NCBI GenBank assembly: GCA_003228685.1
Contig: QIFC01000057.1
Span: forward strand, 1 to 37,827
Direction: 5' to 3'
From: Chloroflexota bacterium
GTDB taxonomy: Bacteria > Chloroflexota > Dehalococcoidia > DSTF01 > RBG-16-68-14
Length of the DNA stretch: 37,827 nucleotides
The position numbers were made by a program, and so were the translations under genes. Below are positions 30,337-37,827 of the stretch, piece by piece. The notes under the pieces are model-generated. The model ran no database searches and had not been told where the DNA came from. It saw only the letters and a list, made by a program, of their open reading frames with translations. Position 1 is the stretch's first letter. Each line of letters opens with the position of its first letter.

Positions 30337-31520
30337 CTCGCTCCTTCTTGTTCGACGACGGCGCGGCCAGAGGTACGTTGGCCCGGCCCTGTCTTAGGCG
30401 GGCCCGTCGCGCGTCTTGAAACGCTCAAGAGGATGCCAATCCCGGCCAGCAGCGACGCCAGCGCGGAGCCACCGTAGCTCAAGAAGGGCATCGGGATGCC
30501 CGTCATGGGGATCGCCCGCGTGATGCCGCCCACGTTGATCAGCGCTTGGAACGCGATCCAACAGACAACGCCGGCCGCCAGCAGGTAGCCGAAGTCGTCC
30601 TGTGCGCGCAGCACGATCCGGAAGCCGCGATACACCAACACGGCGAAGAGGATGATCACGCCCATGGCGCCGATGAACCCCAACTCCTCGCCGACGACGG
30701 CAAAGACACCGTCCGTATGCGAGTTGGGGATGTAGAAAAACTTCTGCCGGCTCGTGCCTAGCCCAAGCCCTTCGATGCCTCCGCTCCCCAGTCCGATCAG
30801 AAGCTGGAGCGTATGGAAGCCGATCCCACCGGGATCGTCATTAGGATTGAGAAACGCCAAAATGCGATCGAGCCGGTAGCCCGACGTCAGAACCAGGAAG
30901 CCAGCCGCGACGCTCCCGATCCCCATCAGCGCCGCGAGATGCGAGAGCGATGCGCCGGCGATAAAGAACAGCGTCACCGTGGTCATGATCAGCACCGCGG
31001 CCGTGCCCGTGTCCGGCTCCAGCAGGATCAGACCCGCCACGATCCCAACCATGAACACGAACGGCGCGAACCCCAGCGCGAAGCTGCGTACGACCGTATC
31101 CTTGGCCGAGAGCCACGCCGCGACATAGATGATCAGTGCCAGCTTCGCGAACTCGCTCGGCTGCGCGGCCGGCAGCGGCCCGATGGCGATCCAGCGCTGC
31201 GCCCCGCCCCGTTCGACGCCGAGCCCGGGTACCAGCACCGCGACCAGCAAAGCAATCGCGATCAGCATCAGCAGCGGGCTAATCGACCGCAGCCATCGAT
31301 AGTCGACGCGCATCAGCCCCAGCAGCAGCGCGAGCCCGATGACGGCCCAGATCGCCTGCCGGATCACGAAGTAGTTCGCGTCATCGAAGGCTTGGAGCCC
31401 GAGCGCGAAGCTCGAGCTGTACACGATCAGCAGGCCAACGGCGACCAAGCCGACCACCAGACCGAGCAGCAGGTAGTCAGGCTGCGTCGCGCGTAACCTG
31501 CCTGTATTCGCTACAGCCAT
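30333..31520 (-). CDS. ftsW: SEDS glycosyltransferase FtsW
   Basis: FtsW polymerises lipid II during septation, together with the FtsI transpeptidase. From the ATG at 31520 the product has 395 residues with about ten membrane helices. Signature stretches are VYSSSFALG, RWIAIGPLPAAQPSEFAKLALI, LLEPDTGTAAV, HTLQLLIGLGSGGIEGLGLG, FAVVGEELGFIG and a C-terminal TGIPMPFLSYGGSAL. The PSEF and PFLSYGG motifs are typical of SEDS proteins. The long open frame extending back to 31823 overlaps murD and is rejected. The start lies one base after the murD stop, with GGAGG nine bases upstream. Confidence 0.95.
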   Translation of the reverse strand: MAVANTGRLRATQPDYLLLGLVVGLVAVGLLIVYSSSFALGLQAFDDANYFVIRQAIWAVIGLALLLGLMRVDYRWLRSISPLLMLIAIALLVAVLVPGLGVERGGAQRWIAIGPLPAAQPSEFAKLALIIYVAAWLSAKDTVVRSFALGFAPFVFMVGIVAGLILLEPDTGTAAVLIMTTVTLFFIAGASLSHLAALMGIGSVAAGFLVLTSGYRLDRILAFLNPNDDPGGIGFHTLQLLIGLGSGGIEGLGLGTSRQKFFYIPNSHTDGVFAVVGEELGFIGAMGVIILFAVLVYRGFRIVLRAQDDFGYLLAAGVVCWIAFQALINVGGITRAIPMTGIPMPFLSYGGSALASLLAGIGILLSVSRRATGPPKTGPGQRTSGRAVVEQEGAR

Positions 31521-31521
31521 C

Positions 31522-32922
31522 CTAGGAGGCCTCCGCATTGGCAAGCTCTCGTACGAGCCGCCGGAAATCTTCTCCTCGTTCTTCGAAGTTGTCGTACGCG
31601 TCGTAGCTCGCGCATGCCGGCGAAAGCAGCACCACGTCGCCAGGCTTCGCCAGTTCGTTCGCGGTCTCGACAGCTTCCGCAAGCGTCTCTGCGCGCTCGA
31701 TCGGCAGGTCAGACTTAGCTTCGCCCGCCGCTGACGCCAGCGCTTCTTCAAACAGCGCCGCCGACTCGCCGAAGCAGACGATTGCCGAGCAACGCGCCAC
31801 CGTTTGCTCCGCAAAGTCCTCAAGCGGCAGATGCTTCTCGCGACCTCCGACCAGCAGGACGATTCGCTCGTCGAACGAACTTAGCGCCGCCAAGGTGCGT
31901 TCGGGCGTCGTCGCGATCGTGTCGTTGTAAAAGCTCGCGCCGCCCACCTTCGCGACGAACTCCAGGCGATGCTCGACCGGCTCGAACTCGCGGATCGCCT
32001 TCGCGATCGCTTCTGAAGGCAGGCCGGCCGCGCCGGCCACGGCAACCGCGGCCAGCACATTGTAGACATTGTGTTGCCCGCGTAGCGGGATCTCACCAAG
32101 CGCGACAATCCGCGTGTCTACGGTCCCCTGCCGCCACTCGACGACGCCGTTCCGCACGCACGCCGTCCGCTCACCATTCGGCACCCCGGCCGCGCTGAAC
32201 CACACCACGCTGCCTAACGCCTCCGTCGCGAACGAGCAGGCGACCTCATCGTCCAGGTTCAGCACGGCGATGTCGTCCCGCGACTGCTCAAGCAGAATGC
32301 GCAGCTTCAGGTTCATGTACTCGTCCCAGGAGTAGCGGTCTAGGTGGTTAGGCGTCACGTTGAGCACGCACGCAATGTGCGGGCCCTTGTCCGCCGTCTC
32401 CAATTGGCTGTGACTCAACTCCAGAATCGCCGTCGTCTCCGGCGTGATGCATTCGAGCTGGCCCAGCAGGCCCGTGCCGATGTTTCCGCCGACGACGTGC
32501 TTGCGCTCCGCCACCTCGAACATCGCCGCGACCAGCGCCGTCGTCGTCGTCTTCCCGCTGCTGCCGGTGATGCCAATGACCGGCCCCGGGCACAGCTTTA
32601 GGAACAGCTTCGTCATGGAGCTGATCTCCACCCCTTGCTCACGCGCCGCCTCAACAGCCGGCAGCGTGAGGGGCACGCCCTGCGACACGAAGAGAATGTC
32701 CGCCGCCGCCATGTCCTCCACGCGATTCTCGCCCAGCGAGAAGCTGACAGGCAGGTTTTCGAGTTGGTTTATGCGTGAGGAGAGCGCTTCTGGGGACTTT
32801 GAATCGGAGACGGTAACGGTAGCACCCTGGGCGGCCAGGTAGCGCACCAAATCGACTCCCTCGATCCCCAGTCCGAGGACGGTCACTTTCTTTCCCACCA
32901 GGAACTCCTGATAATGTGTCAT
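31522..32922 (-). CDS. murD: UDP-N-acetylmuramoylalanine-D-glutamate ligase MurD
   Basis: MurD adds D-glutamate to UDP-MurNAc-L-alanine in the cytoplasm. The 466-residue product has the N-terminal VTVLGLGIEGVDLVRYL, the ATP motif VIGITGSSGKTTTT, ILELSHSQLE, NVTPNHLDRY, and the C-terminal domain with FYNDTIATTPERTLAAL and LLSPACASYDAYDNFEERG. The family's usual order SFDQF is here SYDAY with NFEERG kept. It starts 12 bases after the mraY stop and is followed by ftsW one base after its own stop. No strong ribosome-binding site is seen, so coupling to mraY is likely. Confidence 0.95.
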   Translation of the reverse strand: MTHYQEFLVGKKVTVLGLGIEGVDLVRYLAAQGATVTVSDSKSPEALSSRINQLENLPVSFSLGENRVEDMAAADILFVSQGVPLTLPAVEAAREQGVEISSMTKLFLKLCPGPVIGITGSSGKTTTTALVAAMFEVAERKHVVGGNIGTGLLGQLECITPETTAILELSHSQLETADKGPHIACVLNVTPNHLDRYSWDEYMNLKLRILLEQSRDDIAVLNLDDEVACSFATEALGSVVWFSAAGVPNGERTACVRNGVVEWRQGTVDTRIVALGEIPLRGQHNVYNVLAAVAVAGAAGLPSEAIAKAIREFEPVEHRLEFVAKVGGASFYNDTIATTPERTLAALSSFDERIVLLVGGREKHLPLEDFAEQTVARCSAIVCFGESAALFEEALASAAGEAKSDLPIERAETLAEAVETANELAKPGDVVLLSPACASYDAYDNFEERGEDFRRLVRELANAEAS

Positions 32923-32934
32923 AGCACTTATGCA

Positions 32935-33903
32935 CTAATCAGTCAATGCTAGCGCGATTCCCAATAGGGCGCCAACCGCCCCTGCCAGCCAGAATCGCAC
33001 CACAACCTGCGGTTCCGACCATCCGGCCAGTTCGAAGTGATGATGTAGCGGCGCCATCCGAAACGGTCGCTTGCCCGTCAATTGAAACGAACCGATCTGT
33101 ATCGTCACTGACAGCATCTCCGCGACGAGCACGATGCCGACCACCGGCAACAGGATCCACCACCCTGTCATCAGCGCCACGGTCGCCAGGCCCGCCCCTA
33201 ACGGCATCGCGCCGGCTTCGCCCATGAAGACGCTTGCCGGGTGCGCGTTGAACCAGAGGAACCCGATGAGCGCGCCGACGACAGTAAAGCAGAACGTGGC
33301 CAGGAACGACTGTCCCTGCAGGAACGCGATCACGCCATACGACGCGAACGCCAGGATCATGACGCCGGCCAGCAGACCATCGAGCCCGTCCGTGACGGCG
33401 GTGGCGCTCGTCGTCGCCGTCATCACGACGATCGCGACGACGACATACGCAGCGCCCATCTCGTACCCGCCGAAGTGCGGCAGGTTCAGGCTCTCCGCCT
33501 CCAACGAGTACACAAGAATCAGGCCGGTGACGAGGCCGATGACGATCAACGATCCCGTCTTCAGTACCAGCCCGAGCCGTTCGTGGCCGCCCAGGCGCGC
33601 TCTTCCCTGGATCGTCATCAGGTCATCGGCCATGCCGACCAGGCCAACCGCCCCCATCACGCCCAGCGGCAGCAAGATCGATCGATGCCCCACCAGGTTC
33701 GTCGGAATCGTGAACGCCAGGATCACAGCCAGCATCAGCAGGCCACCCATCGTCACCGTGCCAGCCTTCACCATGTGTGAGTCGGGTCCTTCTTCGCTGA
33801 TCGACTTGCGGATGCCGAAGTGCTCCAGCGCGGCGATGAACGGCCCTCCTACGATCAGGGTCACAATTGATGCCGCGGAGCCGATGATCAGTGATCGAAC
33901 CAT
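32935..33903 (-). CDS. mraY: Phospho-MurNAc-pentapeptide transferase MraY
   Basis: MraY moves phospho-MurNAc-pentapeptide from UDP to undecaprenyl phosphate, making lipid I in the membrane. The 322-residue product has about ten helices. Family motifs are KAGTVTMGGLLM, MADDLMTIQGRARLG (the acidic pair), TDGLDGLLAGV, NAHPASVFMGEAGAMPLG and PLHHHFELAGW with the HHH motif. AAGGA lies five bases before the ATG, one base after the murF stop. The sequence looks complete and unexceptional. Confidence 0.96.
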   Translation of the reverse strand: MVRSLIIGSAASIVTLIVGGPFIAALEHFGIRKSISEEGPDSHMVKAGTVTMGGLLMLAVILAFTIPTNLVGHRSILLPLGVMGAVGLVGMADDLMTIQGRARLGGHERLGLVLKTGSLIVIGLVTGLILVYSLEAESLNLPHFGGYEMGAAYVVVAIVVMTATTSATAVTDGLDGLLAGVMILAFASYGVIAFLQGQSFLATFCFTVVGALIGFLWFNAHPASVFMGEAGAMPLGAGLATVALMTGWWILLPVVGIVLVAEMLSVTIQIGSFQLTGKRPFRMAPLHHHFELAGWSEPQVVVRFWLAGAVGALLGIALALTD

Positions 33904-33904
33904 G

Positions 33905-35263
33905 TCAATCCTTCAGCGCGTCTACGAGCGTCTCGAACTCCATCGCGCGCGACGCCTTCACCAACACAATGTCGTCAGCGCGCAGGTCGGCGGCGACCGC
34001 CTCCCCGGCGGCCTCCTTCGTGGGCCAGTGGTGCGTGTCGCGATGCCCCTCCGCGCGCGCGGCTTCCGCGATTAGCTCGCCCAGGCCGCCGACGGCGTGG
34101 ATCACGTCCGCCGCCTCGGCAGCCCGGCGACCCACGGCACGATGCTCTTCGCGCTCTGCCGGCCCTAGTTCGCGCATGTCGCCCAGCACGGCCATCCGGC
34201 GTCCCGGGATCTCAGCCAGCAGGTCCAGCGCCGCCGCCATCGAGGCCGGCCCCGCGTTGTACGTGTCGTCGATGATAGTCGCGCCGCCGATCGCCCGATG
34301 CGTCCGCACACGCAGCGGCGGTTCGGCCTGCGCCAGCGCGGTCGCGACATCCGTCAGCGTCATGCCGTCCGTCAGCGCCACGGCCGCGGCTGCCAGCGCA
34401 TTCGAAACGATGTGCCGCCCGGGGAGCTTGGTCTCGGCCCTAGATGTGGCGCCTTGCCAGTGGAGCAGAAACGAAACACCTTCCAGCCCCCTGCTCTTGA
34501 TGTCCGTTGCCCGCGTGTCCGCGCCTTTGGCCGTTCCGTACGTCACGGGCTGCGCCTTCGTGCGTTCAATCATCGTCATTACCAGCGGATCGTCCGCGTT
34601 TAGCACCGCAACCCCGTGTGAAGGCAGGCACTCAGGCAGCTCTGCCTTCGCCGCGGCAATCGCCTCCAGGCTGCCCAGCCGCTCCAGGTGCGCGGGACCC
34701 ACGTTCGTCACGACGCCTACCTGGGGCTTCGCGATCTCACACAGCGTCCGGATCTCGCCCTGCGCGTACATACCCATCTCCAACACAGCCCGCTCATGTC
34801 GAGTCGCCAGCTCCAGCACCGTGAGCGGCAGCCCAATCTCGTTGTTATAGTTCGCCTCGTTCTTCAGCACCTCGTACCTAGTCGAAAGCACGGCTGCCGT
34901 GATCTCCTTTGTTGTCGTCTTGCCGACGCTGCCGGTCACGCCGATCACCTTCGTTTGCCTGCGCTCACGCCGGCCTGCCGCCAACCGTTGCAAGGCAGCC
35001 AGCGGATCGCTGACGACAAACGCGGCCGCCTCGCTGGGCAGACCCTCGGGTACTTCGCTGACGAGCACGCCGCGCGCCCCGCGTTCGACCGCGTCGATCG
35101 CGAACCGCTGCCCGTCCGTCCGTTCGCCGGGCAGCGCGACGAAGAGGTCGCCTCGTCCAACCTTGCGAGAGTCCACCACCACACGGTGGAAGCGAGCGTC
35201 CGGCCCGCGACGCTCTCGCAGCATCGAGCCGAGGCTCGCGGCGATCTCCTGCGTCGCGATCAT
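33905..35263 (-). CDS. murF: UDP-MurNAc-tripeptide-D-Ala-D-Ala ligase MurF
   Basis: MurF adds D-Ala-D-Ala to UDP-MurNAc-tripeptide, the last cytoplasmic step. The 452-residue product begins with the MurF/MurE-type N-domain (VVVDSRKVGRGDLFVALPGERTDGQ) and has the ATP motif GVTGSVGKTTTKE. It continues with NEANYNNEIGLPL, LEMGMYAQGEI, NVGPAHLERLGS and IDDTYNAGPASMAAAL. The NNEIG and TYNAxPxSM motifs point to MurF rather than MurE. The start follows the ftsI stop by five bases. murE, which normally lies between ftsI and murF, is absent here. Confidence 0.95.
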   Translation of the reverse strand: MIATQEIAASLGSMLRERRGPDARFHRVVVDSRKVGRGDLFVALPGERTDGQRFAIDAVERGARGVLVSEVPEGLPSEAAAFVVSDPLAALQRLAAGRRERRQTKVIGVTGSVGKTTTKEITAAVLSTRYEVLKNEANYNNEIGLPLTVLELATRHERAVLEMGMYAQGEIRTLCEIAKPQVGVVTNVGPAHLERLGSLEAIAAAKAELPECLPSHGVAVLNADDPLVMTMIERTKAQPVTYGTAKGADTRATDIKSRGLEGVSFLLHWQGATSRAETKLPGRHIVSNALAAAAVALTDGMTLTDVATALAQAEPPLRVRTHRAIGGATIIDDTYNAGPASMAAALDLLAEIPGRRMAVLGDMRELGPAEREEHRAVGRRAAEAADVIHAVGGLGELIAEAARAEGHRDTHHWPTKEAAGEAVAADLRADDIVLVKASRAMEFETLVDALKD

Positions 35264-35268
35264 GGGCG

Positions 35269-36990
35269 CTACGGTTCTCGCTCTACAAGCGCCAGGGTTC
35301 CTGATTGGGCGCCCAGGTACGCGATGATCTGCGGCGCCAGGTCTTTAAAGATGGGCGCCGCGACGACGCCGCCCAACGGGCTGGTCTGAGGCGAATCGAT
35401 CTTCACCAGCATGACGAACTGCGGGTCTTGCACCGGTGCGAAACCGACGAACGAAGCGATCGTCGCGTTCGAGTTCTGGAACGTCGTGGTGCCGGTCTTG
35501 CCGCCCACCGAAAGGCCCGCGACCTGCGCTCCGTGCGTCGGCATGCCGTCCACGACGGCGTTCATCATCTGCACCATCGTGCGCGAAGTCTCCTCGGAAA
35601 TGACGCGGCGGACGATGACAGGATCGAACGTGCGCACCCCGTCCTCGTCAGCGACCTCTCTCACAATATAGGGTTGCATGAGCAGGCCACCGTTCACAAG
35701 CGACGAGACGGCGGTGATCATGTGCAGCGGGGTTACGGAGATTCCCTGCCCGAAGCTGTTCGTTGCCAGGTCCACCGGATACCAATCGTCGTCCTCGTAC
35801 GTGCGAACGATGCCTTCAGGATCGCCCCCGAGGCCAACCCGTGTTCGGTCCTCGAAGCCAAAGCGTCCGATGTAGTCGTAGAACTGGTTAGCGCCGATGA
35901 GCCTGGCCAGCCAGACGGCCCCTGTGTTGAGGCTGAACTGCAGCAATTCGGTCATCGTTGTCATGCCATGCGCGCTGAAGTCCCAGTTCCTGATCGCTTC
36001 GCCACCCTCCACCTCGGCCACTCCGCTGTCCAGATACGAGGTGCCGGGGCCGACCAGGCCCAGGTCGATAGCCGTCGCCATCGTGATCGTCTTCATGACG
36101 GAGCCCGGTGGATAGACGTCAGTCACCGCGCGCGGCCGGTACAGCTCCGCCTGGTCCTCGCTCTCCAGATCGAGCTGGCTGAGATTGAAGCTGGGTTGGC
36201 TCGTCATCGCCAGCACCTCGCCCGTGTCCGGCTCCATCAGGATGATCGTGCCGCCCGTCGCCCCGTTCCGCTCGACTTCCTGGCCGAGCTTATTCTCGAT
36301 AAGCCGCTGCAGGTAGCGATCGATCGTGAGGCGGATGTCGCCACCAGCGACCGGTTCCTCACCAAAGCTGCGGCCAAACGGGATCGGGTTGCCTAGCCCA
36401 TCACGCTCGAAGTAGATCTCCGTCGCCAGCCCTCCCAGTTCGACGTCGAACGCCGCCTCGACGCCGGCCAATCCGATCTGATCGCGGCCCATGAAGCCGA
36501 GCAGCGAAGAGGCGAGGTCACCCTCCGGATACGACCGCTTGCTCGTCTTCACCAGCCGGACCCCTGTCGGCGCCAACTCGAATAGCTGCAGGCCGACTTG
36601 AGAACTCACCGAGCGGGCGGCCAGGTAGTCCCCCGCTTCGAACTGCAACGTCTCCGCCAGCAGCTCGTCCGCGGAGCGTCCGAGCAGCGGCCCGAGCGTG
36701 TCCGCGCTCCTCCGCGCGACCGAAATGTCGCTCCAGGAGCGCGGGTCAATGTAGACATCGAACGCGCCCACCGTGGTAGCGAGCGGAAAGCCGTTGCGGT
36801 CCAGGATCGCGCCTCGGGGCGCACGCACGACAGTCCGGCGCAAGCGCTCTTCATCAGCCTGGGCAGTATAGTAGTCGTGATCGATGATCTGCACCTGCAC
36901 CAGGCGCACCACGATGCCGCCCGTGCCCACGAGAAGTGCGAACATAAGAAGCGCCAACCGCCAAGTCAGACGGCGGTTTCGCTGGGCCAT
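35269..36990 (-). CDS. ftsI: Division transpeptidase FtsI (class B penicillin-binding protein)
   Basis: This septal transpeptidase cross-links peptidoglycan together with FtsW. The 573-residue product has a short basic N-terminus, one membrane helix (about residues 10-30), a class B dimerisation domain starting RAPRGAILDRNGFPLA, and a transpeptidase domain. The catalytic motifs are intact: SVMK at 297-300 (active serine 297), SLN at 353-355 and KTG at 498-500. No C-terminal PASTA domains are present. It lies about 45 bases after ftsL and five bases before murF. Confidence 0.95.
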   Translation of the reverse strand: MAQRNRRLTWRLALLMFALLVGTGGIVVRLVQVQIIDHDYYTAQADEERLRRTVVRAPRGAILDRNGFPLATTVGAFDVYIDPRSWSDISVARRSADTLGPLLGRSADELLAETLQFEAGDYLAARSVSSQVGLQLFELAPTGVRLVKTSKRSYPEGDLASSLLGFMGRDQIGLAGVEAAFDVELGGLATEIYFERDGLGNPIPFGRSFGEEPVAGGDIRLTIDRYLQRLIENKLGQEVERNGATGGTIILMEPDTGEVLAMTSQPSFNLSQLDLESEDQAELYRPRAVTDVYPPGSVMKTITMATAIDLGLVGPGTSYLDSGVAEVEGGEAIRNWDFSAHGMTTMTELLQFSLNTGAVWLARLIGANQFYDYIGRFGFEDRTRVGLGGDPEGIVRTYEDDDWYPVDLATNSFGQGISVTPLHMITAVSSLVNGGLLMQPYIVREVADEDGVRTFDPVIVRRVISEETSRTMVQMMNAVVDGMPTHGAQVAGLSVGGKTGTTTFQNSNATIASFVGFAPVQDPQFVMLVKIDSPQTSPLGGVVAAPIFKDLAPQIIAYLGAQSGTLALVEREP

Positions 36991-37034
36991 CCTCTGCCCC
37001 CTTTAGCCCCCGGAACGCTCCGGTCGGGTCATGG

Positions 37035-37493
37035 CTAGTAGAACGGAAGGGATTTCAACAGACGCTGCCGCCACCCCGCGTCCGCGAGGCTCCCGTCTAC
37101 ATCGGCTAAGGCCGCATCCTCGTCCACCGGCGCGAATCGCGCCGGAAGGAGGTCCGCGGCTGTGCCCGGCCACGCGACGTTGACGGATATGTATGAGACA
37201 CGATCCGGCAACTCCAGTCCCAACCGCGTGGCTTCCCGCTCGATTCGCTCAAGCGACGACAATGTGGCCACCTCGGCCTCAAGCTGTTTGACGCTCGTCT
37301 CCAGCTCCAGCTTCTCCTGCTGGAGGCTCTGCATCGCGAAGCTCGCTGTGGTCGCTTGCGACGTCTGCACCACGCGCGCCAGCCCGAGCACGATTACCAG
37401 AGCGGCCGCCACGCTGAGCAGCGGCATGAGGTGCAGACGACGGCCTTCGGTCTTGAGCTTAGGAGCGGCGAGCGTACCTTGCTGGACGGCCAT
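37035..37493 (-). CDS. ftsL: FtsL-like septum protein
   Basis: The 152-residue product has the FtsL layout: a short cytoplasmic start, one membrane helix (MPLLSVAAALVIVLGLARVV), then a coiled coil (SLQQEKLELETSVKQLEAEV) and a helical tail. Sequence conservation in FtsL is low; the call rests on topology and on its place between rsmH and ftsI. The ATG at 37493 is chosen, with AAGGGA upstream and rsmH ending 11 bases earlier; the longer open frame back to 37640 overlaps rsmH. The C-terminal part (about 45 residues, acidic) is longer than in many FtsL proteins. FtsL would bind FtsQ and activate FtsW/FtsI. Confidence 0.85.
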   Translation of the reverse strand: MAVQQGTLAAPKLKTEGRRLHLMPLLSVAAALVIVLGLARVVQTSQATTASFAMQSLQQEKLELETSVKQLEAEVATLSSLERIEREATRLGLELPDRVSYISVNVAWPGTAADLLPARFAPVDEDAALADVDGSLADAGWRQRLLKSLPFY

Positions 37494-37504
37494 TATGCCA
37501 TCCC

Positions 37505-37827
37505 TTACGCAGCCGGCGTTGGCAGCCGCTCCGCAACACGCAGGCGCGCGCTGCGGCTGCGTGGGTTCGCTGCGACCTCGTCGTCGGAGGGGCGCTGCGC
37601 CCCCCGGCCGACAGGCCGCAGGCCGGCCTTGTGATCGCACGCGCAGACCGGCAGCTTTGGAGGGCAGATACAGTCCCGCGATTCCTGCCGGATGTACTGC
37701 TTCACCAGCCGGTCTTCCAGCGAGTGGTACGCGAGTACCACCAGCCTGCCAAGGTCACCAAGGAGGCCGTAGGCCTGAGGGAGCGCAGCTTCCAGGCTGA
37801 GGAGTTCCTGGTTTACTGCGATCCGGA
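37505..37827 (-). CDS. rsmH: 16S rRNA m4C1402 methyltransferase RsmH (C-terminal part)
   Basis: The gene enters from the right edge, so its start is not visible. The 107 residues present begin RIAVNQELLSLEAAL and continue with GRLVVLAYHSLEDRLVK, CICPPKLPVCAC and NPRSRSARLRVAER, all typical of the RsmH C-terminus. RsmH methylates N4 of C1402 in 16S rRNA with SAM. It is usually the first or second gene of the dcw cluster, after mraZ, which would lie outside the window. ftsL starts 11 bases after its stop. Confidence 0.95.
   Translation of the reverse strand, partial: RIAVNQELLSLEAALPQAYGLLGDLGRLVVLAYHSLEDRLVKQYIRQESRDCICPPKLPVCACDHKAGLRPVGRGAQRPSDDEVAANPRSRSARLRVAERLPTPAA

Overview
The window looks like one chromosomal locus of a high-GC, peptidoglycan-making bacterium, most likely a Chloroflexota (Dehalococcoidia-like) lineage. 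That placement is inference. It rests on a complete division/cell-wall cluster, two adenosylcobalamin-dependent (class II) ribonucleotide reductases, orphan TadE/TadG genes, and a Ca-loop-like tail (DGVIDLPND...GVI) that I associate with exported proteins of that group.

Region 1 (1-1978, minus strand): a tight set encoding a small membrane protein, YggS, ProC and YggT (cut by the window edge). Region 2 (about 2015-3824): a segment of visibly lower GC with three genes (SAM methyltransferase, nucleoside-2-deoxyribosyltransferase-like protein, six-TM membrane protein). It lies between two imperfect copies of the last codons of a ribonucleotide reductase gene, as if an element had inserted at that 3' end and rebuilt it. 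Region 3 (3792-7292): a class II RNR whose active-site cysteine codon is split by a 365-residue LAGLIDADG intein, and whose start codon is unclear. Region 4 (7465-9435): a four-gene operon behind a near-consensus sigma-70 promoter, encoding small exported/membrane proteins and an acyl-carrier-like protein with a dockerin-like tail. Region 5 (9838-14195): nrdR, two unknown small genes and a second class II RNR, probably one operon, with NrdR-box-like palindromes over the promoter.

Region 6 (14255-22101) is the most interesting. It holds three TadE-type transcription units (TadE-TadG; TadE-TadG; TadE-TadG/vWA-TadE). Two minus-strand genes between them encode membrane proteins with degenerate GGDEF domains that have lost the GGDEF active-site motif but keep the RxxD c-di-GMP inhibitory-site motif. 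The first and third units begin with c-di-GMP-I (GEMM) riboswitches; the second followed by a perfect intrinsic terminator. All five transcription units carry the same promoter-like motif, T[T/A]CA-N15/16-G[C/T]CGAT, resembling FliA/WhiG (sigma-28) promoters. The picture is a surface-appendage or secretion system under joint control of an alternative sigma factor and c-di-GMP, with c-di-GMP-binding-like membrane proteins built in. Part of it arose by tandem duplication.

Region 7 (22310-37827, minus strand): the dcw operon in the order rsmH-ftsL-ftsI-murF-mraY-murD-ftsW-murG-murC/murB fusion-ddl-ftsQ-small ORF-ftsA-ftsZ. Stops and starts mostly overlap or nearly touch. murE is not in the cluster. 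A 46-codon ORF built partly from MxxPGA repeats joins ftsQ to ftsA through ATGA overlaps at both ends. FtsZ may carry a roughly 90-residue N-terminal extension.
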